Part shown: piece after piece, positions 11,415-23,937 of the stretch | Layout: each line of letters starts with the position of its first letter | How positions within the stretch are numbered: the first letter of the stretch is position 1 | From: Perkinsus olseni | Lineage: Eukaryota; Perkinsozoa; Perkinsida; Perkinsidae | Length of the DNA stretch: 64,000 bases | NCBI GenBank assembly: GCA_013115135.1 | Contig: JABANP010000032.1 | Location: 62,001-126,000, forward strand | Direction: 5' to 3' | The notes under the pieces: model-generated | What the model was told of the DNA's origin: nothing | Seen by the model: the letters and a program-made list of their open reading frames with translations, nothing else | Database searches by the model: none | Program-made: the position numbers and the translations under genes

Positions 11415-12673
11415 GTGACCCTTATACAACAGCTGCTGTCCAGTGCTCATTCAATCGGTGTTTGCCTCTCGGGGCCACCGTAAGTGACGCGCAGTCATTC
11501 GACTCCTTAGAGATCCAGAAGGTGGCGAAGAGCTATCGGCTACCTGTGACCCTGCCTTCGAGGAAACTCCCTCGCCTTAATGCGTGTATATGCAGCTACA
11601 GGCAGTTCTCATGCCGCAGTGCAGTAGCCGCATAGGGAGCATCATTCGTTCGCACACTCAGTGAATGAACTCGATCATCGAGTCTCGATGAGGGTACTTC
11701 TTTCCGCCAAAACAACGCTCCAATTATCATCTTCGACTTTTCATCAATGAAATCTCTCAGCGTCGCTCATGAGTTGCGTTGGCTAGGCCGGGTCGGGGCA
11801 AAGTATGATGACTACCACTCGGACCCCACGGAAGAGCCCTCTTGCGCTCCGCACAAAACATCCAGTGCTCACAGCTAACGGGGAGCTTGAATGCGTAGCC
11901 AGGCGCCGCTTCTATCATCACAGTGGAAAAACGCGGGTCGTGAGAGGATGGAAGTTGAAGCGTTATGGATAATCGAGACGTCCCTCGCTTTCATGCATGT
12001 CAAACTCAGCAGAGCAAGCATACCCGAGTTTAGCAATCACACTCGGGCTCCGTTCAGTCTTGAAGGGAGATCACATTCACATGGTACTTGAAGACTTCGG
12101 AAGAAGGCGTGGGAAGCCAGGTGAACGTGATCGCTCACAGCACAAGGGACCTGCCGAGTTCTGTCAGCAGTGAGATGGACAAAGCGCTGTGTAAGGATTC
12201 CTCACACGCCATACTTCACTAAGGAATGGCGAGCCCCCAAGCACCTTGGCGCGTTCACGAGCAGTGTTGTAATCCCCCACTCTAGTACGACCCCTACCAA
12301 CCGAACACCTACCTCTAGCGGCTCTTGAAGCTTCGCTATGGTCAGACGTTGAGACCAACTGACCTGCAGACAAACACTGAAACCAAAAGGGCCACAGGAA
12401 AATTGGAATACTTACATGCTTTCCGTTTCCGCCTGAAGGGGACGGCTCGTGATGCGTTATTGAGTCGGTTGAGCTCGCTCCGTAGTGTTTTCACGGTCGG
12501 ACGATTCTCGGGACGGAGCGATGCACATTCCTACGGAGAGGGGAGTTGCTCATCTGAAGGGTAATGCGAGTAGCACCACCTGTAGCAGTCCGACAGGCCA
12601 ATGCATTCGATCACAGTTTATCCGGGGGACTTCTCGAAACACCCCGATTCTCGCGGCAATTTGCTGGCTCGTG
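11415..12673. other. Unresolved stretch between two convergent genes
   Basis: It holds the 3' side of the sphingomyelin-synthase-like gene and probably the last exons of the kinase on the other strand. Neither C-terminal exon set could be recognised. Minus-strand ORFs at about 12164-12373 and 12550-12786 may contain kinase exons but carry no motif. Confidence 0.35.
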
Positions 12674-13775
12674 CTACACATTCGATAGGGCCTTGAGCCA
12701 CCAAAGAGTTCGTTGAGGACCTCGAGAGAGATGCTGGAATCCACAAGGAACAGCTGGCGGTGATACCAACGCACAGCTCCAAACATCGCACGCTCGGCTC
12801 AGTTTCCCGTCGAAGTCGTGGTTCTCCGGGGCCATGTATCGTACTGTACCACCTGAACGAGATAAGGCCATGCGCTTCGGGCGCTGCGGTGATCCTCTGC
12901 GATAGGACGAAGCCGCCGTAGGTGCGACGGCAAGGACGGATGTACTCAAAATTACTGGCGCTCCCCCGAAGGGAAATGCATAATTAGCAAGATAATTCTG
13001 CGTGGGCCACAAAGCCCACCGCGAAACTGTGGCTTGGGCTTGGCATATCCATCTGGTGACAGCTCTACGGCGAGGCCGAAGTCGACTAGCTTGATCACCT
13101 CAGCCGACGAGTGATGATGATGATGATGATGCTGCTGCTGCACGAGAATGCTGAAAGCACCGCTATTGAACTCCAGTCGACCGTCCGGGAGGTGACAAGC
13201 CGTGCTCATGGAGAGACGGCAGAGTGCGGCATGGCCGAGTGCGGTTCGTACTTTTCTGGCTTGATATCTCGGTGTATGACAGCGGGCGACAAACGCCAGT
13301 GGAGGTACTCGACAGCCTGGAAAAGTGACGGTGCGAAGCACGCCTTGCCGAGAGAGGCTACGTCCAGGAGCTGCAACGCCCAACTCGCAGCTCTTCGGCG
13401 ACTCCTAGAATCCATGGCTGATGGGCAGAGTGGTAAGTGGAAGGAGAGAGGGCGGCTTAGAGGTATGTGATGGAGAAGTGCCTGCGAATAGCAGCCGAGC
13501 AGCTCTCGACCAGCACACTGCCCCGACAATGAGCTATCGTTGAGGAGTGAATACTCGACGCAAATGCCTACCTGCACACGGCCGAAGGCGTCGTGCCTAA
13601 CACCTCTGAGTTCGACAAGATTGACATGATGCAGCCTGAGCAGCACTCGGGCTTCTTCCAGTATCTATCGCACCGTCGTCTGTAGGGCCGGAACAGTTCA
13701 ATGGACCCACTCACTTGGTCGTCCGAGCCCGTCGAGGAGCTCTTCACAACAACAGCCTCTCCATGAGGCCCTAAG
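12674..13775 (-). CDS. Protein kinase, catalytic domain exons; Gln/His run between subdomains VIb and VII
   Basis: Subdomains are read in order on the minus strand. The ATP-site Lys lies in GEAVVVKSSSTGSDDQ (about 13768-13720, then a GTGAGT donor). EEARVLLRLHHVNLVELRG gives the helix-C Glu and subdomain IV. Next come VEYLHWRLSPAVIHRDIKPE (catalytic loop), VIKLVDFGLAVELSPDG (Mg-binding DFG), GTVRYMAPE, then KLSRACDVWSCALV. A clean 89-bp intron (13251-13163) splits the Asn codon of HRDIKPEN; the spliced text continues GAFSILV. Directly after it comes QQQ and seven His (microsatellite at about 13112-13141), an unusual insertion between catalytic loop and DFG. The family is tyrosine-kinase-like/Ser-Thr by its HRDIKPEN loop. 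N and C termini are not resolved. Confidence 0.85.
13112..13141. repeat. ATG/CTG trinucleotide microsatellite within kinase exon
   Basis: A run of TGATGATGATGATGATGATG followed by CTGCTGCTG on the plus strand. It is read on the minus strand as Gln3-His7 inside the kinase domain, so it is likely length-polymorphic. Confidence 0.9.
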
Positions 13776-16025
13776 GACCCTCTTGAAACCGAGGACTGAC
13801 AAGTGGCTCATCGCGCATCAGCTGTCGATGAGAATCCCCGAGACGAAGGAGATGCTCACGAGCACCATCGTTTCCCACTCAGCGCCGACTAACACTCACA
13901 AGAGGACCGCTGGACAGGGGCGGCATGAGTATATCCAAGGTCAGGTGGTCAAGCCAGCAACTTGCTGGAATCCCCGTGTTCAACGACGGATACCCTTCCC
14001 GTATCTTTCTTGTCGAGCTCTCACCGTCTGAAGCAATGCTCATTGCGTAAACCACATGTGACCACAGACTCGTATATCAATCAACTCTCACGCAGATGAG
14101 GCGAAGTGCTTCCGGGAGAGCAATCGCCGCCGCGCGTCGATAACGAGCAGCTCACCGAAGTCGGCAACCAGCCCATCGCTCCTGCGGTGTATGTGAGCGC
14201 TGGCTGTCAGTCTCATAGAGCCTGCCGGTAATGGGGACGCCGGCCTGAACACGCAAATAGATGGGCGACCTCAGATGACCGGAGGTGCATTCCCGGGCCT
14301 CCCTCGGTGCCCTTCGGTTACCTCCTTATTAGTGGACATGAGGTGACCAATTGAGAACGACCCGCGGCAGCGAAGGCGCTGCTGTTCGAAGAGGAGGAGG
14401 CCGTCGACACGTCTAGTATGTCGAGAGGGTAGCACGAGGGCTCGAGGTTGAAGGTGGCCGGAGGGGCCAGCTCCACCTGCAGGACCCAGCTGGCAGTACG
14501 GACCGACTAGTACACGGCGAGGCGCATAAAGTAGTGGTAAACCCTACGCCACAGCAATGATGCTGCACTGTTTGTCACAGTGCAGAATCTGCTGAAGGGC
14601 TACAGGCCCCCAGAAAGAAATAAAATATCGTCTTCTATGAGGTCTTCTCTTCCGTTTTGACGTGTGTCGTGCTCAGACTTTGTGTGGTATGCTATCGCTA
14701 TGGTGGTCTGATTCGATCTGGAGCGCTTCAGTACTGCCAACCCATTAGTGAACACTTCGATGGTGGACTATCAGGCTGGTAGTCCAGCCCGGTGAGACCG
14801 TGCTCGTCGTCTTACAACAGAAAGAGCTGGACAGGTAGTTCGCGCCAACAACTGGCGCGCATGCACAAACCGCAAGTTCTGATGGTACTTGCTTCTCGGC
14901 TTCGATGCCATGACAAAGGAACAGCAAGAACTGATGGCAGTTGCAAGCACCCCCTCTCGAAAATTCTGCCGGCTCGAGAAAGCCAAGACCCAATAGACGA
15001 ACGGGCGAAAGGTGAGGAACACCTTGTTACCCGCCTGAATTGCCTACAAAGTCCGTAGTGTGCACAGTGCACTCGCAATGGAAGCACATGTCTCAGTCCA
15101 CCTCATCTTCAGATGCCCGTGAGCGCGATGGTGGTGGTGAGGGCTGTGACGCTATCCTGCTCAAGTCGCAATCATCATCATGCCTTGAGAATTTTCTTGA
15201 GTTCGTCGTCGTGGCGCAAACGAATCAACGAAACAGAGGATTTTCTCCCTTTAGACGTCCTACTCGAGCTCTCCTGATCAGACTCAGCTCACACCCCACA
15301 GACGGCGCTGAGTGAATACTATTGACAGTGGAACCCAAGACAGCATGAGTAGCAACTTCAACCATCATCATCACAGTAGTAGAAGCAGCAGCACAGTATT
15401 GTCTGTTACAAAACTGTCCTCCTCCTCCTACGAGTTGTACAGAATGGGTCATCTCGAACAATGGCTAAAGGGACGTCGGATACACAAGCGCAATCAGCTA
15501 GTACTACTACACGGGCTCTTTCTGCTAATAACGCATCAGAATAAATTTGCGGTGGTTTGGGGTGGCATCATAGAATCATAGAAACAGGGCTAAGCTGATG
15601 ACGATGACGATTTCTTCACAGTTCAACAACATACATGAGTGACACAGAGTTCGCCTTCGGCGATATCATTATTGCTAAGGTCTTACGGCGTCACGTCGCA
15701 TCCGGACGACGATGATGATGAGAAAGGAGAGACTCGAGACTGGGGTTCACCACCGATCACTGGGGAGAACCATCATACCGTCCTCGGTAAAGGAGGTTCT
15801 CTTTGACCTCTTCTTATTGACCGGCCCTGTAGAGTGAGCCTGGGCCCTCTTCTTAGCTCTGATTCATATAACTAGATTCCGTCATCCACGTGACCATCAC
15901 CCTACCTTGTCTTGGATACTATATTATCCTTCTTCAGTCGATTGATATGCTGCGACTGCGGTAGGCGGAAGCCATTAACAACGGTACCGGGTGGAGCGGA
16001 CGAGTTCACCTAAGCTCGATGATGA
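13776..16025. other. Unresolved stretch with coding-like minus-strand fragments
   Basis: Several minus-strand pieces look coding but could not be assigned: YLRVQAGVPITGRLYETDS (about 14190-14270), DGLVADFGELLVIDARR (about 14130-14190), EWETMVLVSISFVSGILIDS (about 13820-13890) and RRARVGRLKGENPLF with LRHDDELKKILKA (about 15165-15290). Some may be the N-terminal exons of the kinase, others a second gene. At 15340-15440 there is a His/Ser-coding ATC/AGC-rich patch. No domain was named. Confidence 0.35.
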
Positions 16026-17510
16026 CTAGGCTAATATCCGAGTATGTTCCCATACCGCAGTCCTCTTCTGACGCTTCACAGCTTCGGCGTCGAAGCCGGT
16101 CTCTCGAGCCTTCCGGGCTCGATCTCGGGATGCTTGGAGTTTATCCTTGTAAAACTGGTACCTGGTTAACACTCCTCTCCAGTAAGAGCCCACCAGAGGG
16201 CCGCCGACCCTCGAGCGCGCCACACGAGGAACAAACGACTTGACCATGAACAGTCAACCTCGAATCCTTTCGGTGTCCATTCCGTAAGTTAGTTCCGCGT
16301 CAGAAGGCTGCCAGTAATCCCAAGAGACTTACACGCTCCTCCACTCACACAAACGCGTGTTCGTACCAGTGTCACCAGCATCGGTCGAAGGGGTTTCGGC
16401 CGCACCGCCCGAGTCAGGATCTGAAACCCCACAGACAAGGTCGTACTCCATTGGCCCGGTGAATCAACCCCGAGAATACTCACGTCGAGCTTCTGCGGCA
16501 ACTTTCCGCCACTTGGAGACCAGGTCCTTGGACAAAGCTTTGATATCAGGATCCATGGAGGTCTTCATGATGGTCTAACAAAACCTAGCGTACAGCTGGA
16601 ATTCTAAGGCAGGGCACTCACGTTAACGACTTTTCCTATTTTAGTGCGCTTGAGGTCCTCCATAGTGACCTCAACAGGCTCGAGGCCCCTCAGTGTGCGC
16701 AGAACCTGTGAGACCCGGTCATAGGGCTGCGAAGGTTCAGTTCAGCAGCAGCCATGCTCACATCGTCCAGCGGTAAGTGAGCTCTGTTCAATCGGCGGGC
16801 TGAGTTGGCAACAAGCTGCGCAGTCGAAGCATCTGAAGAGACGCCCATATGTCTGAGGTCACCGGGGGGGCCTCCTCTCACCTTGAGAGAAGACTCCGTG
16901 AGTCGATTCCATCTGTTTCCGGATGGTTCTTATCATACCCTCTGTGAAGCGTGTGTGGACAGCCTTCTCCCAGGCCCCACTGAAGAAACAGAAATGACGG
17001 TGAGCCGGCATGTAGCTTGTTTCGCGCCGCTGCAGTCTTAAGGCTCTTCTCACTTCCAAGCTTCGGAGCTCTCAAAACAACCTTCACCGTTCAGTTTATC
17101 AATCTCCAGCAAATCCTCAACGGTGCATCCCAGCAACACGCCGCTGAGCTGAAAGGGACATCCCGCAGTGCCGTATCTTCAAGCACGCTCTACCCCACGA
17201 TTCCTTATGCGACTCAGCCCTCTAAGCTACTAACGATTGAGACGGCGAAGGAGGCTGCCACAGAGCAGCGTTGGACGGCCTCCGCTCCTACCTTCTCATC
17301 GCTGAGCTCATTGAGGCCCTTAATGGACTTCCTTTGCCGCCTCAGTTCCTTCACCTCCATCTCCTGAATCGGGACTTGCTCCTCTGAGTCACTTTCAGAC
17401 TCGGAGTCCGAGGATTCGCTATCAGACGACGATGATGATGACGAGGATGAGGCACTGTCGCTGCTGTCGGGGCTCGAAGAACTCGCTGGCCTCGATCTTC
17501 TCTGAATCAT
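16026..17510 (-). CDS. TFIIS N-terminal (LW) domain protein with Ser/Asp/Glu-rich head, multi-exon
   Basis: The TFIIS-N domain is a helical bundle in RNA polymerase II elongation factors (TFIIS, elongin A, IWS1, Med26). The first exon starts at ATG 17510 and encodes a low-complexity acidic Ser/Asp/Glu-rich stretch, then EQVPIQEMEVKELRRQRKSI. The domain is spread over two exons: EPVEVTMEDLKRTKIGKVVN (about 16685-16630, then a GTGAGT donor) and IKALSKDLVSKWRKVAAEAR (about 16540-16490, again before GTGAGT). This matches the family pattern of TxIGkxV then hxxLvxxWK. A C-terminal basic, charged exon (YQFYKDKLQASRDRARKAR..., about 16165-16026) follows. I did not see the central TFIIS polymerase-binding domain or a zinc ribbon, so this may not be TFIIS itself. 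The 3' end is uncertain. Confidence 0.72.
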
Positions 17511-18034
17511 TGGCAGCTGTGGACATAGAGGGCGATGCGAAAAAGAGAGAAAACAAGCTGAGTACAGGTCGAAGTCAGGCTGCTAACGACCGTCACTATG
17601 CGCACGCGTGCAGTTCAAAGCCCGTCGAAGAAAGAGCGTTACCCTAGAGGTAGACAACAACCGACAACGTCGATATACTTCGTCCTCGAATACGCCAGAC
17701 ACCTCATCGATGAGGATGCTCCGGACCCCGCATAATGCTCCGTCCGCATCAGGTCTCGAGCAGGCCTTAGAACCCGCACGCCTGTTAGTCCCCACGAAGT
17801 CCCCTCACGAAGTGACCAAAGGCTCCCTCGTGAGGTCACCTGGACTGCCAGCGAAAATATCGAAGATGAGAGCTGTGAAACCAAGAGCGATTCAACTGAT
17901 AGTCTTCATGGAAAACGGGGCCATGGAGGCTGAGGCTCATCACTGACACAACTCGTTCCAAAAGATGAATTGAAAATCGATTCAGAAAACTCTACGTTAG
18001 GCAATCATGGCAAAGGCATCCTCAAATAAACCTC
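17511..18034. promoter_or_regulatory. Intergenic spacer between two minus-strand genes
   Basis: 524 bp between the stop of the RBR ligase (18035) and the start of the TFIIS-N gene (17510). It should hold the promoter of the latter. No defined element was recognised. Confidence 0.4.
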
Positions 18035-21000
18035 TTAAAAAGCAATGCTCTCCTCCTTAATATCCGTCAAAATCTGATGTAGGAACTTCTCAGTCACCTG
18101 CCATCATCCAACAACCCTTACCCACTGCTAAGCCCGTTGCCTTACATGATGGTAGTTCGTCACGTAGCTCCGGAACTCGTTGAATTTGCTCTTGAAGGTG
18201 TCGATGTCTTCGTCATTCGGCCGGCGAGGCCAGGCAGCTGAAGACCAGCAAGAGTCAAGGAGAGAGACGCACGACTGGCGCAGCAGCCAAGACTACAGTC
18301 CGCGGAGCCCCTCAGGAACGTGCGAGATGGCGGCAAAAACGGACGCAGGAACTATGAGAAGAACAGAGCGCCCAGAGGCTCACCGGCAGCGTCGGTTCCC
18401 GAAGGAGCGGCAGAATCTTGGACATCACACATGCTGGTATCACACACTATAGTCGAAGAGGACGACGGGTCCCCACTGCCGGGGGCAACAGGAACAACAT
18501 CGGCATCATCAGGCGAGCGGACGAATCGCTCTTCCAAGTCCTTCTCGATGAGCTCATGCAGCGCCTCTGAAGGAGAAGGAGCACGGTAGGTCCACACACC
18601 CCACCCTCGTCCAACCCTACCCGTCTTTTCCTCTAGGTTTTTCTGCAAAAACTCGAACAGTTGCCGGCGTGCCGCAGTGTCCTGGGCATCTGACCAAAAG
18701 CACGGAGTCATCAGTCTGGGGAGCATCATCCTCGAGAAACACCATACCGCCTTACCACGCCGAGCTGTTGATGAACTGGTAACAGCCGGCCCCGCAGCAT
18801 GGCCGTGACTTCGCCGACGGTTGTTCGAATCGGATGACGCTCCCGGCGCCATCTGAAGTGCCTCTGAACGAGCCGCTTGCTAGCCTGCTTCCACTCACCC
18901 TCCGTCGGAGATCTCTCTCGCTATCGGAGCCCGGTCCATCGTCCTCTTTAATGAGGTAGTAACCGTAGACGTAGGTCCACTTGAGAACCCTTCGGCACTC
19001 TACCACTTGCTGCAAGGCGCTGGTTATGAATCCAAGCTCGGATACCTGATCACGAAGTAAACCTGTTAAAATAAGGTTCAACAGTGACATAGCCGACGAA
19101 GGAGTATCGTCGAACGCAAGTAACTTCCACAGGCCAATCGTTCCCTTACTCCATCACACTCCAAAACGGGCCAACAGCACTCGCAGGGAGCAATCGGGCA
19201 CGACTACAATTTGAGCCCAACTCTTTAACCAGTTCATCAGATGGACGGGAAGCCATCCCCAGCCTACATCAATGTCATCCCTATCATGTAAGATCTTCCT
19301 CATATCATCCAGCTTACCACTTGCAATGACCTGAGCTCGGATGAACCCAAAACTCTCACCGACAACGGCCACCTACCTCCCGGGCCAGGTTAGCAGCTCG
19401 GTCGTGGTTAATATAGCGCTCGTAGTGGAACATGTACTTCTGCAGCGCATGCTTTGCCTTCTGCCGGACTTTCTCCTACGGAGACCACTCTGGAGGCAAA
19501 CAAGTTGAAAGATACCCCCAGTACCCCTTCCCTCTGCTTCCGCCCTTCCTCTGTATCATCACGAGTATTTCGCTCATAGATGTTGCAGCTGTAGAGCCTA
19601 CCGTGAAAAAAATCAGGAGAAAAATATAGACGCCCCCTGAGAGGCCCTTCCTACCCGCCAGTCGATTGCCCATGCTGCGCCCACGGTGTCAAACAAAGCC
19701 AACAAAACTCCTGGCCGCAGCCTAAAGTTGGCAGTGTCGAGAAAGTTCGAGAAAAGTTCATCTCCACTCACCTCCACCAGACTCACTGCACCTCATGTGA
19801 TTGCAGCCCTGATTCTTCTCGATGGGCCGGGCACACTGGACGAAGCAAAAGAGATCGCCAACGCTGCGAAGAGGACGCGCGGCGGCTACCCTGGGACACT
19901 GCTTGGTATTGGCGAGGATCCAAGACACGTTCTCGCTCTCGTTACAGTTCTTCACTTCCCAATCGTAAACCTGATGAAGGACTAGTCCCTCAATGAGCAG
20001 CTGTTGCCGGGTAGGTACCTGCCGACAGGCTGCAGGCTCATGAGCTTCCCGCTGGCAGGCGAAGCACCAACAGTAACTGAGGATGCACGCCAGGCACTCA
20101 ATCGTTGACAACTGCAGTCAGTCGCCGCTTCCACCGTGACCGACAGTGGCAAGTCTCTTATCCATTCATATTTCACTTGCGATATAAGAAACAAATTTCG
20201 CACTTCACATCGCGACTTTCACTTTGTGCGAAAAACGGCACTTCACGTATGACGGCTAGGACTCAATTGCACGCCTGGTGAGACTAACTTGACGAGATAA
20301 CGCTGACACAGAAGCTACATTCGGCCGGCTCATCACCCGAGGTGTTGGCGGAGAAATAATAAGGCGTATTCCTCAGCACATCGCAGAGTTCACTGAGGAG
20401 GCCGACGGGCCCTACCACGGTGTCCTACCCACAATCACACACAACAGTATCCGATTCCACTGCTATGGAGCTTCCTCGTCGCCCGCCACGATGGACATCT
20501 CTTGGATGCGCAAACTTCAGCACAGCCCGGCCGCACCCGCCTAACACCACCCACCTCTGCACTGCAGGACCGGGACTAGCTCACCTAGCGGGTTGGGGCA
20601 CCACAGCGTGGAGGGGTTAGCCGATACGAAGCTGAACAGCAGAGCAGAGTTCCAACCGTCAGCCCTCAGTCCGGGTACTCACAAAAAATCGTAATAAAAA
20701 CGTATGAATTTGAGACGGTCTGCCGGTGCCTTGAGAAACCGAAGGAACATCGCCTTCGGTACTGAGAGAGGACAGGACTTCTGATACTGAAAGCTCAGTC
20801 TCCTCCTCCGTACTTCGCCGCTCACACTTGTGCATAACACAGCGGGCGTCCGGCGCCCCTCGTCCAACGTCATCTAAGAATAACGCGTTGCTACCGACAG
20901 CAAGGCAGGGCCGGCGCACCCGGGCCGCCACTACACCCCTTGCGGTTTCTACCGTGGAAAATCAGTCATGGTTACTACACTTACTCAGCTTAGTGAGGAC

Positions 21001-22597
21001 GTATTGTCCAAAACACTCCCTACACACCACATGCTCTATCGGGCAACCATCGAGAAGCACGCAGTCCTGAAGGCAGATACTGTCTAAACCTATGACCTCA
21101 CAAACGTAAGTGAGAGCTGAGGCAGTACTCACCTTCAAAGGCTCATCACAGTAACAAACTTTACAGGTAACAACTTGGGACCCTGAGGAAGAAGACTCGT
21201 AGCCCCTCGTTCCCAGCGGCAGCCCTCGCCATTCCGAACAACGCTCGCTAGACGGTAGAATAAAGGTAACGGACGTTTCGCCCGAAGGTACTACGGCTCC
21301 TTCAGGTATCGACTCACCATCGAGTGTTGAAGCAGTTGATTTGAAGACCCCGCACTTCTCCCTCACCCAGTCTTCCCCTTGTGCTTCTGAAAACCAGGCC
21401 TGAGAACACAGCAACCGAGTGGAGAGAGGAGATAGCATCCCAACCGCTCCAGCCCATTTTAGTGAGCAATAGACTTATTGACGTACCACAAAAGCTCGAA
21501 TGCCCTCAGAAATACATCACAGTACGCTTTGATATAAATTTATACTTCGCTGATTAAAAATACCGTCGCTTCCCGGCAACCACCGCAGTACCTCCTGCAA
21601 CGCTAGCTCCTCCCACTTGAACTCCTTCATCAACGCGAAGGCATCATCGAGCGTGACATCCAAGAGCTCCGTCACTCGTGAGGCCTGACCTCACACGCAT
21701 GGTAAGGATACACAGCAAGCCGGCACCGTCCGTACCTTCTCTCGCGATATTCTCACCAAGTCAGCAGCAGCCATGACGCAGAAGTTGGCGCAGGAGATCC
21801 GAGCTGAAGCGAGGGCCCCTGTCGACTGCCTACTCCCTCAAGGTGCCCCTCACCAGATATGGAGTTGTCGTCTTTCGCCGCTAGGATGTTCTCAGCTGTC
21901 GCTACCGGTTGCTTCACCGCTGAGCCCTTCAGGGAGGCCTTCATACCGGTCACTGGGGTGGCGGATGCTGGGGCTTCTGAGAAGCGACTCCTCGCTATGC
22001 TCTCATTCTGACACCTCTAGCTGCGGTGAGGTCATCATCGAACTACGCATACCCGAATCGTCAACGACTTACTCGAAGCTTCCCTCACAGGAGTTGTCAC
22101 GATGGCATCCTCATCGTGGACCGGGGCAGCAACTTCCATAGGTTCCGCTATTTGAGCTGAGAGCGCTTCAACCTAAGATACGCCTCTCTACCTCACACAG
22201 ATAGCCTTAGCGCGTAGGGTCTACATCCTCTAGCTCTCCTTCGCCGAAGGCTATGTCACCACTCGCTGCCTGTACACCGTTGTTAGGCGAGCCTTCTTCC
22301 ATACGGAAACTATCAATTCGAACTCGAATGGCGTGGCGATATGACAAGCTGAGCCAACCTCATATCCTCAGCGCCTGGGATATCCGGTGGGGCAGCCGCT
22401 TCACAGTCAGCATCGTCAAACTCAGCTATCTCGACATCACCATCATCGTAGTAGTGGAACTCCTGAGAATTGTGGGAGGTGACCACGACCGCCTGGCCTC
22501 CTCACCCAAGAACTCACGTCCAAGGCGGCCGAGTCGTCATCATCCTCGCTCTCTGCGCTCACCGACCGCATCGACGGTGATTTATTAGAGTTCATGT
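18035..22597 (-). CDS. Ariadne-type RBR E3 ubiquitin ligase (RING-IBR-RING), multi-exon
   Basis: RBR ligases take ubiquitin onto a RING2 cysteine before passing it to substrate. Start exon: ATG 22597-22595, [20 protein letters not shown], with a GTGAGT donor, then an acidic exon [24 protein letters not shown]-like part follows at 21680-21570 ([20 protein letters not shown]). RING1 is at about 21170-20970 ([14 protein letters not shown], then [20 protein letters not shown]). The IBR holds [14 protein letters not shown] (about 20085-20015) and [17 protein letters not shown]. An intron separates this from RING2 [17 protein letters not shown], the likely catalytic Cys being in the CNHMRC motif, and RING2 ends in [13 protein letters not shown]. 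The C-terminal ariadne domain includes [33 protein letters not shown] and [17 protein letters not shown]. The last exon ends [20 protein letters not shown] and TAA (18037-18035). It looks complete. Ariadnes act with neddylated cullins in animals, and a cullin lies at 4-5108. Confidence 0.92.
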
Positions 22598-22928
22598 ACG
22601 AGGCTGCTGATCACCACTGACAGGCCCTGCCTGAGAGATTACTACAACACAAGGCATAGAGGTGAATAATATGATATAACGCCGCAGCAATGGAGTTAAC
22701 CATCGCCAACAGCAACCACAGCAGGCGTCTCGAAACGGCCCCGACACCATCATCATCACTATAACAGCAGATGTTGAAGTCTCTAGCTCCAGGACCTGAG
22801 AGTGCGACAATTATATAGGGCCTGAGCCTCGCGTCAATCACTCCCAGCGAAGTTGGGAAGTCCGAACCAACCTACCACTCTAAGGCTGCGTGCAGCAGTC
22901 CTCCAATAAACATGCGTATATTGTCGAA
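22598..22928. promoter_or_regulatory. Short spacer upstream of the RBR gene
   Basis: 331 bp between the KDEL receptor stop and the RBR start codon, both on the minus strand. No clear element was seen. Confidence 0.4.
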
Positions 22929-23937
22929 CTACTCCGCCATGGGTAAGATGAGCTTCTGGCCGTACCATTTACTACACCAAACGAAGGTTTACATCGTCCA
23001 CAATTACCTCTCCCGAGACACTCTACCTCATCGCGAAGTAATAGAAAAAGTCGCAGTACAACGCCACCTGAATGGCCCCGCCGGTCCATCCCACCCAATT
23101 CACGTATCCCTCCGTGAAGTAGCGGTAAACCTGAAGCAGGCTCGTGCCTCGAGGCCGCTGTGATGTTGTTGTTATTACCCAGTTGATGATGTAAAAGCCT
23201 CTGTAAGCGCCCATGGCAAACACGAAGTTACTCGTCAAGTTCTCTACCTGAAAGGTGGGAGTGAGCCGAGCGAAACGGCCCAAAGAAGGGATATCACCTC
23301 TCTTTGACGCTGTAGCAGCGACAACTGCGGCAAAATGGCGACGGACTCCATCCAGATAGACATAGTCCATAGTATCTAAATCCGCCGCACATGACGCCAC
23401 GAAGAATGCTCTAGGATTAATACCTCAGCAATAGAGTAGTCGGCAGTAGTGATCATCGTGAGAACGAAACATGGCGGTAGTAACCACCTGATGACAGAAG
23501 GCTGGAACTCCCTAAGGCCGTCAGGACACAGACATTACTTGGCGTAGTTGAAGTTGTCAGCGGCCGCGTCATAGGTCTGTTTAACAGGACCTCTTCTGAA
23601 TTTCATTGTGTATACCAGATGCAGCGTGAGGGTAATAAACACCAACTTCATCACTAGTACCAACAAAACCTCAACTCACGCCCGTCCCGGCCCGCTCTAT
23701 TACCAGTGTTGTAGAGACTGACGTAGAGCCAGAGGAGATCCACGTATCGAAAGATGAAGACCATGGCGTACATCTCCTGCATCTTACACGATATACCTAC
23801 CTCACATGAATCCTGCCAGAGTCGACCTAAGATACTAGCAACTCACCCACGCAACTTTTGGACTTCTGCAGTTTGAGGACTAGAAGGAGAATGCTCAGCA
23901 AGTGGAGCATATCCCCGCAAAACCGGAAAATATTCAT
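22929..23937 (-). CDS. ERD2: ER lumen protein-retaining receptor (KDEL receptor, ERD2), multi-exon
   Basis: This seven-helix Golgi receptor returns escaped KDEL-tagged proteins to the ER. It starts at ATG 23937-23935 with [20 protein letters not shown] then [10 protein letters not shown] and a GTGAGT donor, a near-canonical ERD2 first helix. The next exons give [20 protein letters not shown], then [20 protein letters not shown] and [29 protein letters not shown] is the diagnostic ERD2 motif. [20 protein letters not shown] is interrupted by a GT-AG intron, then [20 protein letters not shown] and [11 protein letters not shown]. The C-terminal exon [13 protein letters not shown] ends with TAG at 22931-22929. 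All expected blocks are present in order; the gene appears intact. It is transcribed divergently from the gene at 24649. Confidence 0.93.

Noticed and set aside
15165..15300. Histone H2A-like fragment (HDDELKKILKA)
   Set aside because: A short resemblance to the H2A C-terminal helix only; the histone fold sequence upstream is missing.
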